DNA from: DASSUW01 sp963740605
GTDB taxonomy: Bacteria > Actinomycetota > Thermoleophilia > Solirubrobacterales > Solirubrobacteraceae
Reading direction: 5' to 3'
NCBI GenBank assembly: GCA_963740605.1
Contig: CAVUFC010000018.1
Location: forward strand, 372,001-436,000
Length of the DNA stretch: 64,000 nucleotides
Part shown: positions 58,628 through 64,000 of the stretch, piece after piece
Layout: each line of letters begins with the position of its first letter
How positions within the stretch are numbered: the stretch's first letter is position 1
Program-made: the position numbers and the translations under genes
Notes under the pieces: generated by a model
Seen by the model: the letters and a program-made list of their open reading frames with translations, nothing else
What the model was told of the DNA's origin: nothing
The model's database searches: none

Positions 58628-60190
58628 ATGGGGAAACATACGTGGTGGCGGGACGGCGTGCTGTACCAGATCTATCCTCGTTCGTACAAAGACCAAAACG
58701 GGGACGGAATCGGTGATCTGCAGGGAGTTCGTACGCGCCTGGATCATCTGGAGTGGCTCGGCGTCGACGGCATCTGGCTCAACCCGACGATGCCGTCGCC
58801 CAACGACGACTGGGGCTATGACGTAGCCGACTACTGCGCGGTGCACCCGGATCTGGGGACCCTCGCCGACCTCGACGAACTGGTCGCCGATGCGAGGGCT
58901 CGCGGCATCCGCGTGCTGCTCGATCTGGTGCCCAACCACACCAGCGACCGCCACCCGTGGTTCGAGGATGCGCTTACCGGTCGGAACGCGGCGCACCGCG
59001 ACTTCTACGTCTGGGCCGACCCTGCGCAGGACGGTGGCGTGCCGAACAACTGGCGCTCGGTGTTCGGCGGCCCCGCCTGGACGCTGCACGAGCCGACGGG
59101 CCAGTACTACCTCAACCAGTTCCTGCCGAGCCAGCCCGACCTGAACTGGTGGAACGACGACGTGCGCGAGGCGTTCGACGAGATCTTGCGCTTCTGGTTC
59201 GAGCGCGGCGTGTCGGGCTTCCGCATCGACGTCTGCCACGCGATCGTCAAGGACCTCGAGCTGCGCGACGACCCCGCCGCGACCGCCGACGACCACCCGC
59301 GCGTGTTCGAGTTCGGGCTGCGGCGCGAGTACTCGATGAACCGCCCGGAGCTGCACGAGGTCTTGCAGCGCTGGCGCCGCGCGACGACCGACGGGCAGGT
59401 CCTCGTCGGCGAGACCTACGTGCTCGAGCTCGACCAGCTGATCCCGTTCTACGGCACCGGCGAGGACGAGCTGCACCTGGCGTTCAACTTTCTGTTCGTG
59501 CACGCGGACCTCGACGCGGCGCAGATGCGCCCGCTGGTCGAGGGGATCGAGGCCAAGCTGCCGGAGGCGGCGTGGCCGGTGTGGACCGGCTCCAACCACG
59601 ATGCCGGCCGGCTGGCGACCCGCTGGGCGGGCGGCGACGAACGCAAGGCGCGCGCGGCGCTGCTGATGCTGCTGACGCTGCGCGGAACGCCGGTCCTCTA
59701 CTACGGCGACGAGATCGCGCTGCAGGACGCCGAGCTCGACTGGCGGGAGGCGCTCGACCCGGTCGCGCGCCGCACCGGCAACCCTGAGGACAACCGCGAC
59801 GTGTGCCGCACGCCGCTGCCGTGGACGGCGGACGGAGGCTTCACCGACGCGGCCGAGTCGTGGCTCCCGATCACCGACGCGAGCCGCAATGTCGGCGCCC
59901 AGCGCGACGAGACGGGCACCACGCTCCAGCTCGTGCGCGACCTGATCGCCCTGCGGCGCGAGCGCGCCGATCTGCACGCCGGCGCATACGCGACGCTGCC
60001 GGCGCCCAACGGCGCCTGGGCGTACGCGCGCGGCGACGGCACGGTCGTGGCGCTCAACCTGTCCGACGCGCCGGTGACGGTCCCTGACGTCGCGGGCGAG
60101 GTGCTGCTCGCAACCGACGGCGGCCGCGGCGGCCGCTTCGACGGCACGCTCGCGCCCTGGAGCGGTGCCGTGATCGCGCGCGATGCCTGA
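58628..60190 (+). CDS. GH13 alpha-glucosidase (oligo-1,6-glucosidase-like)
   Basis: 520 residues from the ATG at 58628; the open frame upstream overlaps the operator and is not coding. It starts WWRDGVLYQIYPRSYKDQNGDGIGDL. The catalytic set is Asp201 in FRIDVCHA, Glu262 in LVGETYV and Asp325 in SNHDAGR; HTSDRHPWF is the calcium/substrate loop. The residue after the nucleophile is Val, which in characterised GH13 glucosidases goes with alpha-1,6 activity. Cytosolic, no signal peptide. It overlaps the next GH13 gene by 8 bases and probably degrades imported oligosaccharides. Confidence 0.92.
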   Translation: MGKHTWWRDGVLYQIYPRSYKDQNGDGIGDLQGVRTRLDHLEWLGVDGIWLNPTMPSPNDDWGYDVADYCAVHPDLGTLADLDELVADARARGIRVLLDLVPNHTSDRHPWFEDALTGRNAAHRDFYVWADPAQDGGVPNNWRSVFGGPAWTLHEPTGQYYLNQFLPSQPDLNWWNDDVREAFDEILRFWFERGVSGFRIDVCHAIVKDLELRDDPAATADDHPRVFEFGLRREYSMNRPELHEVLQRWRRATTDGQVLVGETYVLELDQLIPFYGTGEDELHLAFNFLFVHADLDAAQMRPLVEGIEAKLPEAAWPVWTGSNHDAGRLATRWAGGDERKARAALLMLLTLRGTPVLYYGDEIALQDAELDWREALDPVARRTGNPEDNRDVCRTPLPWTADGGFTDAAESWLPITDASRNVGAQRDETGTTLQLVRDLIALRRERADLHAGAYATLPAPNGAWAYARGDGTVVALNLSDAPVTVPDVAGEVLLATDGGRGGRFDGTLAPWSGAVIARDA

Positions 60191-61682
60191 CGTCGCGTGG
60201 TGGCAGCGGGGCGCCGTCTACCAGATCTATCCGCGCTCGTTCGCCGACTCCGGCGGTGACGGGATCGGCGACCTGCACGGCATCGCCGAGCACGTCGACC
60301 ACCTTGCCGCACTCGGGGTCGAGGCGATCTGGCTGTCGCCGTTCTTCCGATCGCCGATGGCCGACTTCGGCTACGACGTGTCCGACTACTGCGACGTCGA
60401 TCCCGTCTTCGGCACGCTGGCGGACTTCGACGCGCTCGTCGTGGCCTGCCACGGCCGCGGCATCCGCGTGGTGATCGACTGGGTCCCGAACCACACGTCC
60501 GACCGGCACCCCTGGTTCGAGGAGTCGCGCGCGAGCCGCGACAGCCCCAAGCGGGACTGGTACGTGTGGCGTGACGGAACGGCGGACGGCGGCCCGCCCA
60601 ACGACTGGACGTCGCAGTTCCGCGCCGTCGGCCCGTCGTGGACGCTCGACGCGGCCACGGGCCAGTGGTACCTGCACTCGTTCATGGCCGAGCAGCCCGA
60701 CCTCAACTGGGACAACCCCGAGGTCGAGGACGCGATGCACGATGTGATCCGCTTCTGGATGGACCGCGGCGTCGACGGCCTGCGGCTCGACGCGATCCAC
60801 AAGATCGCCAAGGACCCGCTCCTGCGCGACCATGTCGGCGCACCACGCCGGCACGACGAGGACTGGGACACCATCCATGAGCGCCTGCGCGGGATCCGCC
60901 GCGTGATCGGCGAGTACGACGACCGGATGGTCGTCGGCGAGGTCGCGCTGCAGGACCTGCATCGCGTCGTCGGCTACCTGGCGTCCGGCGACCAGCTGCA
61001 TCTCGCGCACAACTTCGTCTTCGTCGAGCTCCCGTGGGAGGCGGACGCGTTTCGCACGTCGATCGACGACTTCGAGGCGCTCGCCGATCGCGCGGCGTGG
61101 CCGGCCTGGTTCCTCTCCAACCACGACAAGTCACGCGCCGCCAGCCGCTTCGGGACCGACCGTGCCCGGGCCGCGATCCTGCTGCTGTACGCGCTGCGCG
61201 GCACGCCCTTCATCTACCAGGGCGAGGAGCTGGGACTGCCGGACGCGGAGATCCCGCCCGAGCGCGTCGTCGACGTCGACGGCCGCGATGGCGAGCGCGC
61301 GCCGCTGCCGTGGACGGCGACGCCGCCGGCGTACGGCTTCAGCACGGGCGAGCCGTGGCTGCCGTTCGTGGCGGACGCAGCGGAGCTGAGCGTGGCGGCC
61401 CAGGCCGCCGACCCGCGCTCGACGCTCGCGTTCGTCCGCCGGCTGGCGGCGCTCCGCCGCGACGAGCCGGTGCTGCAGGATGGCGGCCAGCGGTTCCTCG
61501 ACGCGGGCCGGGACGTGCTCGCCTGGGTGCGCGGCGACGCGCTCGTGGCGGCGATCAACTTCGGCGTCGTGCCGGCACCGGTCGCCCTTGACGGGTTGCT
61601 CGTGCTGTCGACCGACCCGGATCGTCAGAACGGGCCGGTGGACGTGCTCGCGCCGGGCGAGGGCGTGATCGTCCGCTTGTAG
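60183..61682 (+). CDS. GH13 alpha-glucosidase
   Basis: 499 residues, paralogous to the preceding protein and overlapping it by 8 bases. N-terminus WWQRGAVYQIYPRSFADSGGDGIGDL; catalytic Asp203 in LRLDAIHK, Glu253 in VVGEVAL and Asp315 in SNHDKSR. The residue after the nucleophile is Ala, the state usually found in alpha-1,4-acting glucosidases, so it may complement its Val-type neighbour. Cytosolic. Its 3' end overlaps the convergent GH13 gene by 58 bases. Confidence 0.92.
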   Translation: MPDVAWWQRGAVYQIYPRSFADSGGDGIGDLHGIAEHVDHLAALGVEAIWLSPFFRSPMADFGYDVSDYCDVDPVFGTLADFDALVVACHGRGIRVVIDWVPNHTSDRHPWFEESRASRDSPKRDWYVWRDGTADGGPPNDWTSQFRAVGPSWTLDAATGQWYLHSFMAEQPDLNWDNPEVEDAMHDVIRFWMDRGVDGLRLDAIHKIAKDPLLRDHVGAPRRHDEDWDTIHERLRGIRRVIGEYDDRMVVGEVALQDLHRVVGYLASGDQLHLAHNFVFVELPWEADAFRTSIDDFEALADRAAWPAWFLSNHDKSRAASRFGTDRARAAILLLYALRGTPFIYQGEELGLPDAEIPPERVVDVDGRDGERAPLPWTATPPAYGFSTGEPWLPFVADAAELSVAAQAADPRSTLAFVRRLAALRRDEPVLQDGGQRFLDAGRDVLAWVRGDALVAAINFGVVPAPVALDGLLVLSTDPDRQNGPVDVLAPGEGVIVRL

Positions 61683-63253
61683 ACGCGCGCCTCCCACGGC
61701 TGCAGCGCCGCACCGTCCTGGAGGCAGTTCGAGAGCAGCAGCTCGGCGTCGTCCCAGCCGGGCACGTCGGCGGCCGCCCGCTCGCCGCTGAAGTTGGCGA
61801 CCACGAGCAGCTGGACGTCCTCGTGCCCGCGCGTGAACGCGTACACGCGCTCGTCGTCCTCGAGCAGCATCGTGAAGTCGCCGTGCGCGACCGCGGGCTC
61901 GCTGTGGCGCAGCTCGATCAGGGCGCGGTAGTGGTGGAACACGGAGTCGGGATCGGCCACCGCCGCCTCGGCGTTGATATCGGCGTGGTTCGGGTTGACG
62001 GCGATCCACGGCGTGCCGGTCGTGAAGCCGGCGTGCGGCGAGGCGTCCCACTGCATCGGCGTGCGCGCGGTGTCGCGGCTCACCGCCCGCATGTTGCGGA
62101 GCACGCCGGCCGGGTCGCCGCCCGCCACGACGCGCTCGGCGTAATGGTTGAGCGACTCGATGTCCCGGAAGTCGTCGATGTCCGCGAACGGCGCGTTCGT
62201 CATCCCGAGCTCCTCGCCCTGGTAGACGTACGGCGTCCCGCGGTGCAGGTGCAGCACGGTCCCGAGCAGCTTCGCCGAGCGCACGCGGTACGCGCCGTCG
62301 TCGCCGAACCGGGACACGATCCGCGGCTGGTCGTGGTTGTTCCAGTAGAGGCTGTTCCAGCCGCGCTCGGCCAGGCCGCGCTGCCAGCGCCCGAACGACC
62401 GCTTGAGGTCGGTCAGCCGCAGCGGATGTACCTCCCACTTGGTCGCGCCGTGGTCGAGGTCGACGTGCTCGAACTGGAACACCATGTCGACCTCGCCGTT
62501 CGCGGGGTCGGTGTAGCGCTGGGCGTGCTCGAGCGTCACGCCCGGCATCTCCCCGACGGTCAGCAGCCCGTCACGGCCCGCGAACACCTCGCGGTGCATC
62601 TCCTGCAGGAACTCGTGGATCCGCGGACCGGACTCGTAGTACTCCAGGCGGGGGTCCTTGGAGATGAAGTTGATGACGTCCATGCGGAAGCCGTCGACTC
62701 CGCGGTCCAGCCACCAGCGCATCATCGAGTAGATCGCCTGGCGGACCTCCGGGTTCTCCCAGTTGAGGTCGGGCTGCTTGCGCGAGAACAGGTGCAGGTA
62801 GTGCTCACCGGTGGCGGGATCGGGCTCCCAGACCGACCCGGAGAAGAACGAGCTCCAGTCGTTCGCCGGCTCGGGGCGCCACCAGTACCAGTCGCGCTTG
62901 GGGTCGTCGCGGCTCGATCGCGAGGCGACGAACCACGGGTGCTCGTCGGACGTGTGGTTGACCACGAGGTCCATCACGAGCTTCATGCCGCGCTCGTGCA
63001 CGGCGGCGAGCAGGGCATCGAAGTCGGCGAGCGTGCCGAACACCGGGTCGATGTCCTGGTAGTCACTGATGTCGTAGCCGTTGTCGTCCTGCGGCGACGG
63101 GTACACCGGGGACAACCACAGCACGTCGACGCCGAGCGCCGACAGGTGGTCGAGCCTGCCGAGGATCCCGGGCAGGTCGCCGATCCCGTCGCCGTCGGAG
63201 TCGGCGAAGCTGCGTGGGTAGATCTGATAGACGACTGCGCTCTTGAACCACAT
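61625..63253 (-). CDS. GH13 oligo-1,6-glucosidase-like enzyme
   Basis: 542 residues from the ATG at 63253 (MWFKSAVVYQIYPRSFAD); the ATG four codons upstream (63265) has a better AAGG site and is the alternative. Catalytic Asp192 in FRMDVINFISKD, Glu235 in TVGEMPG and Asp308 in NNHDQPR. The MDVIN motif is the classic oligo-1,6-glucosidase signature, so isomaltose-type linkages or related disaccharides are likely substrates. It also resembles trehalose-6-phosphate hydrolases. Its start shares CATG with the divergent debranching-type gene. Confidence 0.92.
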   Translation of the reverse strand: MWFKSAVVYQIYPRSFADSDGDGIGDLPGILGRLDHLSALGVDVLWLSPVYPSPQDDNGYDISDYQDIDPVFGTLADFDALLAAVHERGMKLVMDLVVNHTSDEHPWFVASRSSRDDPKRDWYWWRPEPANDWSSFFSGSVWEPDPATGEHYLHLFSRKQPDLNWENPEVRQAIYSMMRWWLDRGVDGFRMDVINFISKDPRLEYYESGPRIHEFLQEMHREVFAGRDGLLTVGEMPGVTLEHAQRYTDPANGEVDMVFQFEHVDLDHGATKWEVHPLRLTDLKRSFGRWQRGLAERGWNSLYWNNHDQPRIVSRFGDDGAYRVRSAKLLGTVLHLHRGTPYVYQGEELGMTNAPFADIDDFRDIESLNHYAERVVAGGDPAGVLRNMRAVSRDTARTPMQWDASPHAGFTTGTPWIAVNPNHADINAEAAVADPDSVFHHYRALIELRHSEPAVAHGDFTMLLEDDERVYAFTRGHEDVQLLVVANFSGERAAADVPGWDDAELLLSNCLQDGAALQPWEARVYKRTITPSPGASTSTGPF

Positions 63254-64000
63254 GCCCGAGATCATCACCGACCTTGAAGCGCTGTTGTCCGACGAGGGGT
63301 GGCCGTACGCGTCCACGCCGCCGGTCGAGGAGGGCGATCCCGGCCGCTTCCACGCGCTATTCGGCCGCGACTCGCTGATCACGGCGCTCCAGGTGCTGCC
63401 GGTCCGGCCGGAGATCGCGCGCGCCACGCTGGACGGTCTCGCGGCCCGGCAGGGAAGGCGCGAGCATCCCGGCACGCTCGAGGAGCCCGGCAAGATCGGC
63501 CACGAGTTCCGCGACCGCGCGCCGGACGGGTTCCTGGAGATCGGCTGGCCCGACGACGGGCCGTTCGACTACTACGGCACCGCAGACGCGACGTCGTGGT
63601 ACCTGATCGTCGCGGCGCGCCTCGGTGTCGGGGCGCCGGAGGCGGGCGCGTGGCTCGAGGGGGCGCTCGATCGCGGCGGCGGCCTGATCCGCTCCGGGCC
63701 CGGTGAGTGGCCGGCGCTCGTGCAGCAGGGCTGGCGCGACACCGCCGACCCCACCGCCTCCTACGGCGGCGGGATCCTGCGCCCCGACGGGGGCGTTCCG
63801 GAGCCGCCGCTCGCCGACATCGACTCCCAGGCGGTCGCGTACGCCGCGCTCCGGGCAATCGGCAGCGACGAACGCGCCGATGCGCTGCGCGCGGCACTGT
63901 CGGCGCTCGCGCCGGACGTCATGGCCGTCGAGCCCGACGGCACGCCGGTGCCCGGCGCCGGCTCCCAGCTCGGCTGGCTGCTGTGGGCCGACGCGCTCGA
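63252..64000 (+). CDS. Glycogen-debranching / amylo-alpha-1,6-glucosidase-type protein (3' partial)
   Basis: An open frame from the ATG at 63252 to the right edge (249 codons, no stop). RFHALFGRDSLITALQVLP, RATLDGLAARQG and EEPGKIGHEFRD match the (alpha/alpha)6 toroid of amylo-alpha-1,6-glucosidase-like enzymes, and FDYYGTADATSWYLIVAAR is also typical. TTG at 63243 could be the true start. The usual N-terminal beta-sandwich is absent, so it may be a short form. It fits the alpha-glucan theme of the region, probably removing alpha-1,6 branches. The C-terminal part lies outside the window. Confidence 0.82.
   Translation, partial: MPEIITDLEALLSDEGWPYASTPPVEEGDPGRFHALFGRDSLITALQVLPVRPEIARATLDGLAARQGRREHPGTLEEPGKIGHEFRDRAPDGFLEIGWPDDGPFDYYGTADATSWYLIVAARLGVGAPEAGAWLEGALDRGGGLIRSGPGEWPALVQQGWRDTADPTASYGGGILRPDGGVPEPPLADIDSQAVAYAALRAIGSDERADALRAALSALAPDVMAVEPDGTPVPGAGSQLGWLLWADAL

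Overview
The window is chromosomal DNA of a very GC-rich, gene-dense bacterium. Codons nearly always end in G or C, GTG starts are common, and start/stop overlaps (ATGA, TGATG) are frequent. An AfsK/AfsR-like kinase and SARP pair, an MsiK-type sugar ATPase and a four-domain S1 followed by coaE all point to Actinomycetota. My best guess is Thermoleophilia/Solirubrobacterales, but this is inference from gene content. I see no tRNA, rRNA, CRISPR array, insertion sequence or prophage. No stretch longer than about 150 bases lacks a gene.

Region 1 (1-9.1 kb): the end of a branched-chain amino acid ABC operon (livG, livF) and a small membrane protein. Then, on the minus strand, come two small membrane proteins, a TIGR01777 epimerase, an ACT-domain malic enzyme and a strange Ala/Pro-rich RGG protein. 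DNA polymerase I (polA) is divergent from the RGG gene.

Region 2 (9.1-20.2 kb): a chagasin-like protease inhibitor, a META-domain lipoprotein, and a minus-strand operon of LysR regulator, Tm-1-like protein, TIM-barrel protein and cupin. An EamA exporter is divergent from the LysR gene. The most striking pair follows: a transmembrane Ser/Thr kinase with an outer beta-propeller and a periplasmic-binding domain, then a SARP/BTAD regulator carrying Usp-like domains.

Region 3 (20.3-40.3 kb): an unbroken run of plus-strand genes. The first 14.3 kb are tightly coupled and look like an undescribed catabolic operon. It holds both halves of a split PEP-synthase/phenylphosphate-synthase-like dikinase, a three-subunit molybdenum hydroxylase with CoxG, an FAH-family hydrolase, an ABM monooxygenase, an SDR, a GntR regulator, two cyclase-family hydrolases (one fused to an HD-like domain), a zinc alcohol dehydrogenase, a broken MFS transporter and a BKACE enzyme. 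It is followed by an internally deleted sulfatase, an esterase, a lipoprotein with a damaged start, an OmpA-like protein, a class III aminotransferase and a SIS protein. An 18-bp perfect stem-loop ends the run.

Region 4 (40.4-48.5 kb): a geranylgeranyl-reductase-like flavoprotein, then housekeeping genes rpsA, coaE (apparent CTG start) and a lytic transglycosylase, then an aldo/keto reductase. A minus-strand trio of ferric-reductase-like protein, FMN-binding protein and ApbE forms an extracytoplasmic flavin electron-transfer module.

Region 5 (48.5-64 kb): alpha-glucoside uptake and breakdown under two LacI regulators. It contains an MsiK-type ATPase, an amylosucrase-like GH13, a complete sugar ABC importer, three more GH13 glucosidases and the start of a glycogen-debranching-type enzyme. 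Palindromic LacI-type operators lie in the two divergent promoter regions. An ECF sigma factor with a membrane partner sits in the middle.
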